DNA of 64,000 bases from a bacterium EF100-94H03 bin56 (GCA_002238685.1 MPMV01000004.1:62001-126000); one strand, 5' to 3'; counted from the first letter of the stretch, positions 33,885 to 42,807 are shown. Notes: a model not told the origin generated them from the letters alone. Numbers and translations are program-made.

Positions 33885-36404
33885 CTACCCCGGAAGGTCG
33901 AACGGTGCCGGATCGAGGAAGCGCCGCACGACGTTTCCGGTGATCCTGGCCACGTTGTTGTCATAGTCATCGTGGCACAGTCCGTCGCACCAGGATATGG
34001 AGCCGCTTGAGAACACCGCGCCGCCGGCCGGAGTCTCGAAGAACACCATGTCCGCCCTGACCAGGGGAGACGTCTCGCCATTGATGTCGGAGGTCAGGTG
34101 GTAGAATTCCTCGGGCAGGGTGAGATAGCTGGCGGGAAGACGGGTGGCGCTGGCAACGACAAGCGCATGTTCGGGCGTGCCGAGATTCGTATCGGCCCGA
34201 TCGAGTTCCGCCCCCGCGGCACCGCCCAGAGCGAAACCGAAATCGCCGATTCTCTCGTTCTCCCCGACGCCCTCGAAGATCCATGCGGCGCGCGGGTCGC
34301 CGCTCGCTGCGGTGCGCTCGTAGTAGGAGGCCGAGTCGAATCCGCAGGCGGTGTAACCCACGCCGAACAGTTGCTGCGGTGTACGGCCGTTGCGCCGCCA
34401 CAGGCCGGAGAGCTCGCCGGTGAACGCCAGGTGGTACTCACCCGGCTCCGCGATCCAGTTCCGGCCTCCATCCTCGGCCCGGCGGGTTTCGATCAGGCCC
34501 GGATCCTCGGGATGATAGGCGATCTTCCAGTAGAAGCCGTTTCCGCCCAGGTACATGAACCGGCCGCCCTGCTCGAGGTAGGTGAGCAGCGCGTCCGACA
34601 TGGACTGCGAGGTGTACTCCGGATGGCTGCCCGAGATGACACAGCGATAGGGTTCCAGCAGGGCTGAACCTTCCCGGTCCAGCGCCTCGTCGGTCAGGAC
34701 ATCGTACGCATGGCCGCTCCGCTCGAGCCAGTCGAGAATCAGCGTATCCGCGCCGAAGTTCCACACGGACGTCCCTGGCGCCATGTCCACGATGGGCCGG
34801 TGCCGGGATGCGTAGCAGACACCGCTGCCATCGCTGTGCAGATCGTAGGTCGAGGCGCCGAGTTCCGGATGCATCTGCAGGAACATCTGGTTCCTGGTGA
34901 GGGTGGCGAACCGGTTCATGGTCCGCTCCAGGAACCGCCGGCGCTGCACGTGGGTGCCGTCGTTGCCGTAGCACACATAGGTGGCTGACGGCATCAGAAC
35001 CGCCAGTCGCGAACCCGGCTTTCCCCTGGCAGGGAGCACATGGAAGGTGGCGTAGGAGGTGTTGGCGCCCTGATGAAAGCACCCGCAATAGACGCCGCTC
35101 TTCCAGGCGCCCGGAATTGTCAGTGCAATGTCGTCATCCCAGCCGCAATCCACCACATCGTCCTCGTGAAGGTGGATGGCCCCGTAGTGAGCCGGATTGT
35201 CCGACCAACGATGCGCAGATCCGTCCCACCGGCTGCCCTTCATGGCCCTGGCCGGCAGGTTGACGGTGTGGCCGTTCCAGGCGTTGGGCGAGGTGTCCAT
35301 GATCCTGGTACCGGACGGTTCGCGGGAGAAATCCCAGGACGCGACGAGCGAGCCCTCGTCGCCGAGCGCTGAAGAGAACAGCGCCGGTGCCTCCAGCTTC
35401 CCGTTGAAGTGCGCGGTCATGAATCCATCGGACGCCCTTGACGCGCCGATGAAGAAGTCCCGCGGGCCGAAGTCCGGCTGAATCCCGATCGTGCGTTCGA
35501 TCCGGGCCTCGCGCAGGAGCAGGTGCCCCCTCTCCAGACAGCGATGCGACACGGCGAGTTTGCGACCCGCTGGATCAAAGCTCGCCGTTACTTCGTGCCA
35601 GGACTGGAGGGGCAGCGGCCTTGCCGTTGCGATGGTGACGACCTCGCCGGGGCCGGCGCCGACGGTCACGCTGGGGTGGCCCCTGTCGTCCAGACAGAGG
35701 ACAAAGCCGGTCTCGCATTCCGCGTCCCAGGCATTGACCAGCGCCTGTGGCTTGCCGGTCTTCAGCGTCGGCTTCACGTTCATTTGAACGGAGAACGCCT
35801 TCAGCGACACCGGACTTGGGCGGTCGAACCCAATGTATGAGCCGATCGATGTTGTCTGATTGCGCCCCTCGTAGTCACCGTCCGCCGCCGTGGGTGCGGG
35901 TGTCAGGTGCAGGCCCGGTCCCTCGGGATGACCGACGGCCGAGCGAATCCTGGCAACATCGAAGCGGTAGTTCGATGCCAGCGTGCCCGTCGACACCTTG
36001 AAGTTGACGACCTCTCCGGGGCGCACGTCCCAGCGATCCGCATAGGCGAGCAGCCGTTCGTCAACCACCGGGTGCCGCGGACGGTCGGCCAGCGCCATAT
36101 CCTCGCCCAGGGGCAACCGACGCCCGGTCAGCATCTCCCAACGGAGCTTGAACATGGCTTTCAGCGCATCTCCGTAGGTCTCGAAGCGCACACCCTCGTA
36201 GATGCGGACCGGGTCCCCGCGCCGATCGCTTGCCGTGCCGAGCCCGAATGCACCGTTCTGCGTTTCGACAATGACGTGCGGATCGTCGACCGTGTCGGCC
36301 CGCATGATGGTCAGCAGGCGCTGAAGATCCGGACTGTGCGGCCCTTCGGGGTTCTCGAAGAACTCCTCGCACGGAGCCAGATCGCACGGGTCGATGTTCA
36401 GCAT
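33885..36404 (-). CDS. N,N-dimethylformamidase-like enzyme, apparent fusion of small and large subunits
   Basis: The large-subunit family of N,N-dimethylformamidase (iron-dependent amidohydrolase giving formate and dimethylamine) explains residues from about 115 on. It begins 'LLAYADRWDVRPGEVVNFKV', has a ConA-like sandwich ('SVQMNVKPTLK', 'EVTASFDPAGRKLAVS') and then the catalytic region with 'MPSATYVCYGNDG' near residue 490. The amidotransferase-like end has 'TLILDWLERSGHAYDVLTDEALDREG' and 'CVISGSHPEYTSQSM'. Residues 1-115, with 'SPDLQRLLTIMR' and 'YGDALKAMFKLRWEML', resemble the separate small subunit. GGGAGG just before ATG 36404 fixes the start (839 residues). The true substrate may be another formamide. 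It is the last of a six-gene run. Confidence 0.8.
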   Translation of the reverse strand: MLNIDPCDLAPCEEFFENPEGPHSPDLQRLLTIMRADTVDDPHVIVETQNGAFGLGTASDRRGDPVRIYEGVRFETYGDALKAMFKLRWEMLTGRRLPLGEDMALADRPRHPVVDERLLAYADRWDVRPGEVVNFKVSTGTLASNYRFDVARIRSAVGHPEGPGLHLTPAPTAADGDYEGRNQTTSIGSYIGFDRPSPVSLKAFSVQMNVKPTLKTGKPQALVNAWDAECETGFVLCLDDRGHPSVTVGAGPGEVVTIATARPLPLQSWHEVTASFDPAGRKLAVSHRCLERGHLLLREARIERTIGIQPDFGPRDFFIGASRASDGFMTAHFNGKLEAPALFSSALGDEGSLVASWDFSREPSGTRIMDTSPNAWNGHTVNLPARAMKGSRWDGSAHRWSDNPAHYGAIHLHEDDVVDCGWDDDIALTIPGAWKSGVYCGCFHQGANTSYATFHVLPARGKPGSRLAVLMPSATYVCYGNDGTHVQRRRFLERTMNRFATLTRNQMFLQMHPELGASTYDLHSDGSGVCYASRHRPIVDMAPGTSVWNFGADTLILDWLERSGHAYDVLTDEALDREGSALLEPYRCVISGSHPEYTSQSMSDALLTYLEQGGRFMYLGGNGFYWKIAYHPEDPGLIETRRAEDGGRNWIAEPGEYHLAFTGELSGLWRRNGRTPQQLFGVGYTACGFDSASYYERTAASGDPRAAWIFEGVGENERIGDFGFALGGAAGAELDRADTNLGTPEHALVVASATRLPASYLTLPEEFYHLTSDINGETSPLVRADMVFFETPAGGAVFSSGSISWCDGLCHDDYDNNVARITGNVVRRFLDPAPFDLPG

Positions 36405-36500
36405 TGTGACCTCCCGCTCGCAGTCCGACAGCTGCACGTTGCAGACGATACAAGAGGGAGGTATCCGGCGACAGTCGGGAAGTCGGGTCTGGTTCCAGGC

Positions 36501-37346
36501 TCAAGCGAGACGAAGCAGGGCAACCGCCGCCGCAAGCAGGACCATGGCGGCAATGCGGACCCGTCCCGGCCTTTCCCTGAGCACGAAGAGGCCGATCAGT
36601 GCTCCGAACAGGATGCTGCTTTCGCGCAAGGCCGCCACAACGGCAACCGGAGCATGCACCATGGCCCAGATGACGATGGCGTAGGCCAGCATGGAGAGCA
36701 GGCCACCGGTCAACGATTGCGCGATGCCTCGTCCTGGCGCCTGCAGGAAACGACCGCGGCGCAACCACAGAACCACGCCGATGGTGGGCCAGGCATCGAG
36801 AAAGAAGAGCCAGACCGCATAGGCGATCGGGTCGCCGGCGGCCCGACCGCCGAGCCCATCGGCGATTGTATAGGCGCAGATGGAGCATGCGGTCAGACCG
36901 GCATACAGAAGAGAACGGTCGTCGGTGGCTTCGAAAGTCGTGCGGCGCCAGGCAACGCCGAGGATCGCCAGCAGGATCAGGCCGATCGCGATAAGAGCAA
37001 GATCACCGAGTTCCTCCCGGAGAAAGACCAGTGATACGAACGTCACCATCAGCGGCGCTCCACCGCGGGCGATCGGATAGACCCGGCTGAAGTCGCCATG
37101 GCGATAGGCCATCGCCAGCAACAGATTGTAGATCGTGTGTATTGCCGTCGACACAAGCAGGTAGGGCCAGGCGGCGGCGACCGGGACTCCTGTAAACGGC
37201 ACCGCGAGACCGGCTGCCACGCCGGAAGCGACCGACATCCACGCCATGCCGATCAGCGGATCGGATTGCGCCTTGACCGCGGCGTTCCAGGCCGCGTGCA
37301 ACAGGGCCGCAAACAGCACCGCCAACAGGACATGCGTGGCAATCAT
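36501..37346 (-). CDS. EamA/DMT-superfamily transporter
   Basis: The 281-residue inner-membrane protein has ten predicted helices in two EamA repeats, each with the family pattern. Repeat 1 has 'HAAWNAAVKAQSDPLIGMAW' and 'VYPIARGGAPLMVTFVSLVFLREEL'; repeat 2 ends 'VVAALRESSILFGALIGLFVLRERP'. Members export or import amino acids, polyamines and small metabolites. It lies 96 bases before the dimethylformamidase-like gene in the same direction, so a substrate or product of that pathway is a fair guess. Confidence 0.88.
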   Translation of the reverse strand: MIATHVLLAVLFAALLHAAWNAAVKAQSDPLIGMAWMSVASGVAAGLAVPFTGVPVAAAWPYLLVSTAIHTIYNLLLAMAYRHGDFSRVYPIARGGAPLMVTFVSLVFLREELGDLALIAIGLILLAILGVAWRRTTFEATDDRSLLYAGLTACSICAYTIADGLGGRAAGDPIAYAVWLFFLDAWPTIGVVLWLRRGRFLQAPGRGIAQSLTGGLLSMLAYAIVIWAMVHAPVAVVAALRESSILFGALIGLFVLRERPGRVRIAAMVLLAAAVALLRLA

Positions 37347-37426
37347 GCCCGCGCCATGATGTCATCAGGTGTGAAGATGACGCTTGGCCACCGGTCGGAA
37401 CGCGGGCCTTGCCATGGATGCGTGCT

Positions 37427-37837
37427 CTACAGCAGGTCGCAGAGCATGGCGATGAGGGGTGTGTCGGCCGGCGGCATGGGCCAGGAGGCCATGCGCCGGG
37501 GGCGGACCCAGGCGAGGTCGGAGTGTTCCCGGGGTGCGATCACGCCGTTCCACTGGCGGCAGACGTAGAGCGGCATCAGGAGATGAAAGTCGCGATAGGG
37601 GTGACTGGCGAAGGTGAAGGGCGCCAGGCAGGCCTCGCTGACATCGATGCCGAGTTCCTCGCGCAACTCCCGAATCAGGGCGTGTTCCGGAGTTTCGCTC
37701 GCATGCACCTTTCCCCCTGGAAACTCCCACAGACCCGCCATGGGTTTCCCTTCGGGGCGCCTGGCAAGGAGAACGCGGTTGTCGGTGTCCACCAGCGCAC
37801 AGGCCACCACGAGCAGCAGGCGAGATGGTCGCGTCAT
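37427..37837 (-). CDS. mutT: MutT-type Nudix hydrolase (8-oxo-dGTP diphosphatase-like)
   Basis: The 136 residues contain an intact Nudix box, 'GGKVHASETPEHALIRELREELGI' in pattern GX5EX7REUXEEXGU, near residues 40-62. The N-terminus 'LLVVACALVDTDNRVLLARRPEGKPMAGLWEFPGG' is the MutT form that removes 8-oxo-dGTP from the nucleotide pool. In many Alphaproteobacteria mutT sits beside argJ or a GNAT gene, and here it overlaps the GNAT stop by four bases. The start at 37837 is taken because the first strand begins at once. Confidence 0.92.
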   Translation of the reverse strand: MTRPSRLLLVVACALVDTDNRVLLARRPEGKPMAGLWEFPGGKVHASETPEHALIRELREELGIDVSEACLAPFTFASHPYRDFHLLMPLYVCRQWNGVIAPREHSDLAWVRPRRMASWPMPPADTPLIAMLCDLL

Positions 37838-38388
37838 CTGCGGACCTGTGACCAGAACACCTGGAAGATTCCGCACAGGACATCCCGCTCTCTCGCCGGC
37901 GCCGGCATCATGCGTTCACCAACCCGGCGCATGCCGATCCTGGCGAGCAGGCGTTCGGAGGCCTCGTTCTCCACCATGACATAGGCCTCGATCTTGTCGA
38001 GACGCAGGACTCGAAAGGCGAATTCGATCAGGGCCCGTGCCGCTTCACTGGCATAGCCGTTGCCCCAGCTCCAGGGGGCAAAGGCATAGCCCAGTTCGCC
38101 CGAACGATCCTTGTCACAGAGTGTGATGTCGATGACTCCGATCATCTCACCCCCATCAGCCACAGTGACCGCATAGACCCAGCCTCCTCCCGATTCCCTC
38201 TTGCTGGCGGCATCCTTCGCGAAGGCCTCGGCGCAACCCGCAGGATAGGGGTGAGGAATGTTCGCCGTGTACCGGGCCACCTCCCACAGCCGGCAGAAGC
38301 GCGTCACCTGGGGCGCGTGATGCAACGCCAGCGGTTCAAGAACCAGGCGTGAGGTGGTGATGGTGTCCGGTCTGATCGCCCGCGCCAT
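37834..38388 (-). CDS. GNAT N-acetyltransferase (RimJ/RimL-like)
   Basis: The 184-residue acetyltransferase begins 'TTSRLVLEPLALHHAPQV', as RimJ-like GNAT enzymes do. 'ELGYAFAPWSWGNGYASEAARALIEFAF' near residues 98-125 holds the acetyl-CoA pyrophosphate loop, and 'VMVENEASERLLARIGMRRVGE' follows. These enzymes acetylate protein N-termini, antibiotics or small amines. The family pairing with mutT is known in this class of bacteria, so it may be a passenger in the catabolic run and not part of the pathway. Confidence 0.9.
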   Translation of the reverse strand: MARAIRPDTITTSRLVLEPLALHHAPQVTRFCRLWEVARYTANIPHPYPAGCAEAFAKDAASKRESGGGWVYAVTVADGGEMIGVIDITLCDKDRSGELGYAFAPWSWGNGYASEAARALIEFAFRVLRLDKIEAYVMVENEASERLLARIGMRRVGERMMPAPARERDVLCGIFQVFWSQVRR

Positions 38389-38394
38389 GGTTCG

Positions 38395-40272
38395 TCACCC
38401 GGTTTGATCCGGGGCCCGGAGATCGACGGCCGTCCGGAATCCGATGGTGGCACAGCGGTCGAGACCGGGCCACATGAGCAGGTACTTGGCGGCAAACGCC
38501 GCATCGTGCACTCCTCCGTCCGCGTACCAGTCTGATGTCGCGCAGTGATGGTGACTGCCGCCCTTCACAACACAGAACCGTGTTCGTCCATCACTCATTT
38601 CAGGCTCGGTCCAGTTCCAGACACGCACCGGGTCGTCGCCCAGCAAACCGTCCTCAGCAGCCCGTTGCCACTCCGCTTCCGTGGGCAGACGCCGCCCGAG
38701 CCAGGATGCATAGGCGCGGGCATCGTCGGGATCAACCCGTGTGACCGGCTCATGGGGCCCAGCCCCGGGTTCGAGAAAGAACCCGGGAGCATCGGGAGAG
38801 TACCCTGTTTCCTCCGCGAAACGCCGGTAGGCCGCCACGGTGACGGAATACCTGTCAATGGCAAATGGCGACAGATCCTCCCTGAACTCCAGGGACACCA
38901 TGGAATGGAGCCCGGGGAGAACCGGACCGGTGCTCTCACCGGCACGGGCACTCTCGTACATACCGCACTCACGCAGTCTGAAACGGGTGCGGCGCACATG
39001 GAGACCCCCGGTCACGCAGGCCACCCCGTCCGGCTCCTGTCCCGAAACCGGGGGTCCTGGCAGCGTTCGGGCCCTGGGGACGAGACGTGACTGCTCGTGT
39101 CGAGCATGGTCGAGTTGCCGGTGCCGGTTGGCCTGGCCTTCCAGGAAATCACTGTCCACCGCTTCCTCGACTACAGCACCGAGACCGGCCGCCGGGATGT
39201 CGATCGCGACCTGGTGATCCTTGATGGCGAGCTGGCGTCCAGCCACAGGGTCGCAGGCCGCCACGGTGCTGACGGGAAGACGAACGCCCGAAACCGGTTG
39301 GCGATTGCGATTGATCAGTGTCCACAACCGGATGCCGTCAAGTTCCCAGCTTGAGGCGAATACGCCCGGTGCCGGCATGCAGGCGAGCGGTGTCCACGTC
39401 CCTTCGCAGATGTGACGGGACCACCGGCGAAGTACCTGGCTCGCCAGATTCCATTGAACGGCATCCCGGTCTCGCCAGCCGTTCCAGGAACCGAAGACAT
39501 TCTCCCACACCACCATGCCGACGCCGTTCATCCACGCCAGCTGGATTTCCGGCGTGTGGTCTGCCATCCAGCGGCGCACGACATGGATCATGTGGTGGCG
39601 ATCCAGAATCCTGTTGGCGAACACACCTGGCGCCCAGGAATCATCCCATGATTCAGCCCAACCCATGCGATGGTCGGCAAGCCGTTCGGGCGGCACAGGG
39701 GCCTGGGACTGCAGGACGATGCCAGGCCTGGCATCCTCGAGCGCGGCGGAGAGATCACGTCCTGCAGACGACAGGGTGTCAAGGTAGAGGCCGTCCGCGT
39801 CGACTTGCGTCACAAAGTCGGCAAGGCAGGCTGCATCGTCGCGGCCTTCCCGGCGGGTCTCCATATCCCAGGGGTTGTAGGCGAGAAGGACACGGATGCC
39901 GCGGACGTGCAGGCGCGAGGTCACATCGGCGAGACCCTGCAGGCCGCCGGGCATGCAGCGCCAGAAGTCGAACTGGTTGCGCCGGTCGAAGCCAAGGTTG
40001 GGGTAGGCGTGCCAGAGGATGACGCCGTCAAGGGAGCCGAAGCGCGCCTCGAATGCATCGACGTAGTCCTCGACGAGCCACGTCCCGGATCTGCGATCGT
40101 GGAACCGTTCATCCCAGAGCAGGATCTTGTGTGCCGTGAAACAGCGACGCACCCACTCGTGGGCGGGTTTCGTCCCGGCGAGACTGCACGACCTGCGCCA
40201 TGCCTCCAGGCGATCACGCCAGGCAGGCCAGTCGCCGGGCTCGTCGGGTGCGGGAATCAGGAAGCGTGACAT
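38395..40272 (-). CDS. TIM-barrel glycosidase-like protein fused to a formylglycine-generating-enzyme (SUMF1) domain
   Basis: The 625-residue protein combines two parts I do not recall seeing joined. Residues 1 to about 330 look like a glycosidase barrel: 'DGVILWHAYPNLGFD', 'GIRVLLAYNPWDMET', 'DADGLYLDTLSSAG' with a possible catalytic Asp, and 'LAWMNGVGMVVWENVFG'. A sandwich-like linker follows. Residues 470-625 are an FGE domain: 'FAIDRYSVTVAAYRRFAEETGY', 'RRLPTEAEWQRAA', 'CVVKGGSHHHC' and a GFR end. No signal peptide is seen, so it is cytosolic. It overlaps the enolase-superfamily gene by 16 bases and may act on the same carbohydrate-like compound. No sulfatase lies nearby, so sulfatase activation is unlikely. 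Confidence 0.7.
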   Translation of the reverse strand: MSRFLIPAPDEPGDWPAWRDRLEAWRRSCSLAGTKPAHEWVRRCFTAHKILLWDERFHDRRSGTWLVEDYVDAFEARFGSLDGVILWHAYPNLGFDRRNQFDFWRCMPGGLQGLADVTSRLHVRGIRVLLAYNPWDMETRREGRDDAACLADFVTQVDADGLYLDTLSSAGRDLSAALEDARPGIVLQSQAPVPPERLADHRMGWAESWDDSWAPGVFANRILDRHHMIHVVRRWMADHTPEIQLAWMNGVGMVVWENVFGSWNGWRDRDAVQWNLASQVLRRWSRHICEGTWTPLACMPAPGVFASSWELDGIRLWTLINRNRQPVSGVRLPVSTVAACDPVAGRQLAIKDHQVAIDIPAAGLGAVVEEAVDSDFLEGQANRHRQLDHARHEQSRLVPRARTLPGPPVSGQEPDGVACVTGGLHVRRTRFRLRECGMYESARAGESTGPVLPGLHSMVSLEFREDLSPFAIDRYSVTVAAYRRFAEETGYSPDAPGFFLEPGAGPHEPVTRVDPDDARAYASWLGRRLPTEAEWQRAAEDGLLGDDPVRVWNWTEPEMSDGRTRFCVVKGGSHHHCATSDWYADGGVHDAAFAAKYLLMWPGLDRCATIGFRTAVDLRAPDQTG

Positions 40273-41363
40273 GAGAACAGGGCCTCGCCGATGACATCGT
40301 CGCGTGGCGTCACCCCGAGGCCCGGGCCTGAAGGCGCGCGCATGACACCTCCGGAGACGTCCGGCAGCCCGGTGGCATTCGACACCGTCGTCCAGTTGTG
40401 GAAATCGACCGTGTGGAGCCGCATCGTTTCCGGCGTGGAGAGCGACATGTGAGCAATGGCCGCACTTGCGATATCGGCGCCGCCAACACACTCGACCGTC
40501 ACCATGAGTCCGAGATCGACCGCGAGATCGCGGATCCGCCTGGCACGGGTGATGCCACCGAACCTCGATATCTTGATCGTGATGCCGTCCGCCATGCCGT
40601 CGCGGTGAATGCGCAGCAGGGCCTCCAGGCTGTCGGCGCTCTCGTCGAGAACCATGGGAATTGCCGCGTGACGCCTCACCACCAGATTCTCGTCGAGAGT
40701 CCGGCAAGGCTGTTCGAGGACATAGTCGATTCCTCGCGTCCTCTCGACGAAGCGCAGGGCATCGTAGCTGGTCCAGGCACCGTTGGCGTCGCAGAAGATG
40801 ACGACGCTGCTGCCGAAGTCGTCGGCAACGGTCTGGAGACGGGTTGCGTCCAGGACCGGGTCGTCTCCCACCTTCACCTGGAGACGGCGATACCCCTCGG
40901 CCACATGTCGGCGGGCCGAGTCCAGCATGATCTCCGGCGAGGCCTGCGATACCGGACGGTAGAGGGCGACGGACCTGCCGTCACGCCCCCCGAGATGTTC
41001 GGCCAGGGGGAGTCCGGCCGCCCTCGCGGAGATGTCCCAAAGCGCGATATCGAGGGGTGACTTGACGTCCACCTGACCATGCATCGCCGCATCCATGGTT
41101 CGGGCGAGCTTGCCCGTTTCCCTTGGGTCGGCATCCAGCAACATGGGCGCAAGACGCTCCAGTCCGGCGCGTACGCCACCGGTGAAGGCCTCGGAGTAGA
41201 AGGCGCCAAGCGGTGCGATCTCTCCCCAGCCGGTGATCCCCTCATCCGTGTCAATTCTCACGATGGTCGCCGTCTGTCCGTACTCGGTATGATTGCGGCA
41301 GCGGTAGGCGCCTTCCCGAAAGGGGAGTTCCAGGCCATGAAGCGATATGCGGATGATCTTCAT
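40257..41363 (-). CDS. mandelate racemase/muconate lactonizing enzyme family protein
   Basis: This enolase-superfamily enzyme has 368 residues. After the capping domain it has a catalytic Lys in 'LQVKVG' (near 166), metal ligands in 'FCDANGAW' (near 193), 'YVLEQPC' (near 218) and 'LDES' (near 241), and the opposite Lys in 'ITIKISRFGGITRARRI' (near 265). A lysine on each face suits epimerases and dehydratases. The 'KISRFGGIT' and 'STPETMRLHTVDF' context recalls cis-3-hydroxy-L-proline dehydratases, but substrate choice cannot be settled here. AGGAGAG precedes ATG 41363. It heads the minus-strand run that reaches to 33885. Confidence 0.88.
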   Translation of the reverse strand: MKIIRISLHGLELPFREGAYRCRNHTEYGQTATIVRIDTDEGITGWGEIAPLGAFYSEAFTGGVRAGLERLAPMLLDADPRETGKLARTMDAAMHGQVDVKSPLDIALWDISARAAGLPLAEHLGGRDGRSVALYRPVSQASPEIMLDSARRHVAEGYRRLQVKVGDDPVLDATRLQTVADDFGSSVVIFCDANGAWTSYDALRFVERTRGIDYVLEQPCRTLDENLVVRRHAAIPMVLDESADSLEALLRIHRDGMADGITIKISRFGGITRARRIRDLAVDLGLMVTVECVGGADIASAAIAHMSLSTPETMRLHTVDFHNWTTVSNATGLPDVSGGVMRAPSGPGLGVTPRDDVIGEALFSCHAS

Positions 41364-41474
41364 GAAACTCTCCTGCAGTCACGTGGCGAAGGGGATGACC
41401 ACTGCGTCATGAGACCCTATCGTGAGGCTTGACGAAACGACATCCTGCCTGTGCAACACTGAAGGGAAGAGGTC

Positions 41475-42236
41475 ATGGATGACGGCAACCAGCGGGTTGC
41501 ACTTGTGACAGGCGCCAGTGCGGGCATCGGGCGGGCAGCCGCGCTCGGGCTGGCCGATGACGGTTTCGAGGTCGTGCTCGCCGGGCGCCGCAAGGACCGT
41601 CTTGACGGTGTGGTGGCAGAGCGCCCGCACCTCGAAGGGCGCCTTGTCGCGATCCAGTGTGACGTCACGCGACCCGAATCGGTCAGCGACCTCTTTGTCC
41701 GGCTCGAGCAGCGCTTCTCCCGCATCGATCTCCTGTTCAACAATGCCGGCATCGGTGCAAGGGCCGTGCCTCTCGAAGAACTGGAGATCGACGAGTGGCA
41801 GGCCGTCGTCAATACCAACCTGACGGGATCCTTCCTGATGGCACGCCAGGCGATGCGACTCATGAAGGCTCAGGATCCCAGGGGCGGGCGGATCATCAAC
41901 AACGGCTCGGTGTCGGCCCACGTGCCGCGCCCGTACTCCGCTCCCTATACGGCGACCAAGCACGCCGTGACCGGCCTCACCCGCTCCATCTGCCTCGATG
42001 GCAGGTCCCATGACATCTGCTGCAGCCAGATCGACATCGGCAACGCCCTGACCGACATGACCGCAGGCGCGGGCGATGGCCTGGAACAGGCCGACGGGCG
42101 TATCGTGCCGGAGCCGGTGATGGATGTCGCCAATGTCGTCAACACCATTCTTGTGATCGCCAACATGCCGCTCGACGCCAACATTCCCTTCGTGACCGTG
42201 ATGGCCAATGCCATGCCGTACATCGGCAGGGGGTGA
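41475..42236 (+). CDS. short-chain dehydrogenase/reductase
   Basis: The 253-residue classical SDR has TGASAGIG at residues 12-19, 'AGRRKDRLD' (an Arg after strand 2, favouring NADP), 'LLFNNAGIG' near 88, a catalytic Ser in 'INNGSVSAHVP' near 143 and YTATK near 157. GGGAAGAGG stands directly before the ATG. It diverges from the enolase-superfamily gene with 111 bases between, so it could oxidise or reduce an intermediate of that pathway, but this is only proximity. Confidence 0.9.
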   Translation: MDDGNQRVALVTGASAGIGRAAALGLADDGFEVVLAGRRKDRLDGVVAERPHLEGRLVAIQCDVTRPESVSDLFVRLEQRFSRIDLLFNNAGIGARAVPLEELEIDEWQAVVNTNLTGSFLMARQAMRLMKAQDPRGGRIINNGSVSAHVPRPYSAPYTATKHAVTGLTRSICLDGRSHDICCSQIDIGNALTDMTAGAGDGLEQADGRIVPEPVMDVANVVNTILVIANMPLDANIPFVTVMANAMPYIGRG

Positions 42237-42239
42237 CGG

Positions 42240-42269
42240 TTGCGCGAGGCCGGGCGATCTCCCTATAAT
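42240..42269 (+). promoter_or_regulatory. promoter of the small membrane-protein gene
   Basis: A perfect -10 box TATAAT at 42264-42269 has TTGCGC at 42240-42245 as -35, 18 bases apart. The start would fall near 42276, giving a leader of about 35 bases before ATG 42311. Confidence 0.6.
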
Positions 42270-42310
42270 CGCGGCTCGCGGACCATCACAACCGCCCGGG
42301 GAAACGATCC

Positions 42311-42733
42311 ATGGAACTGTTAGGCAGCGTGCTTGCCATCTGGATGTTCTGCGGCTTTCTGCTCGCCGCCATCCTGGCGATGCTGTGCCGCGGCTTTGGC
42401 AAGGCCACGGAAATGAACACCGAGTTCCTGGCCAACATGGGATTCTTCTGGTCGATCCTTCCCGTGGGCATCTTCGCGGCCAGCGGCTACTTTCCCTTCC
42501 TGGACCTCAGTGACCTGGCGCCATTTGCCTATGTTCTCGGCGTCATTCCGCTGGCCGTCATCATGACGCAGCGGACCACTCCCGATCACGCACCACCGAT
42601 CTTCGGCCATGACAGGCAGGGCCGGGTGGCCGTGTTCGCCTGCACTCCACACGAGGTGCTCACCACCCTGCTCTATTCCCTCCTCGCCTTCATGGTGTGC
42701 ACCATCTTCCTGTGGGACGAACTCTATCGCTGA
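42311..42733 (+). CDS. hypothetical inner-membrane protein with four helices
   Basis: The 140-residue protein is not from a family I recognise. Hydrophobic helices cover about residues 5-26, 44-62, 68-86 and 114-134. A short polar loop (88-112, 'TTPDHAPPIFGHDRQGRVAVF') lies between helices 3 and 4. The C-terminus 'FLWDELYR' is charged and probably cytosolic. A good promoter and a GGGGAA ribosome binding site precede it, so it is expressed on its own ahead of the rplU operon. Confidence 0.75.
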   Translation: MELLGSVLAIWMFCGFLLAAILAMLCRGFGKATEMNTEFLANMGFFWSILPVGIFAASGYFPFLDLSDLAPFAYVLGVIPLAVIMTQRTTPDHAPPIFGHDRQGRVAVFACTPHEVLTTLLYSLLAFMVCTIFLWDELYR

Positions 42734-42779
42734 TGGTGACCGGAGACCTGACCGGCCAGGCCAGGTTTGTGAGCGGATG

Positions 42780-42807
42780 TTGACTTTGCGCGGGCCCGCA
42801 CTATAAC
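42780..42807 (+). promoter_or_regulatory. strong sigma-70 promoter for rplU-rpmA
   Basis: TTGACT at 42780-42785 and TATAAC at 42802-42807 are 16 bases apart, each five of six to consensus. Transcription should begin near 42814, with a leader of about 38 bases to rplU. Confidence 0.72.
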
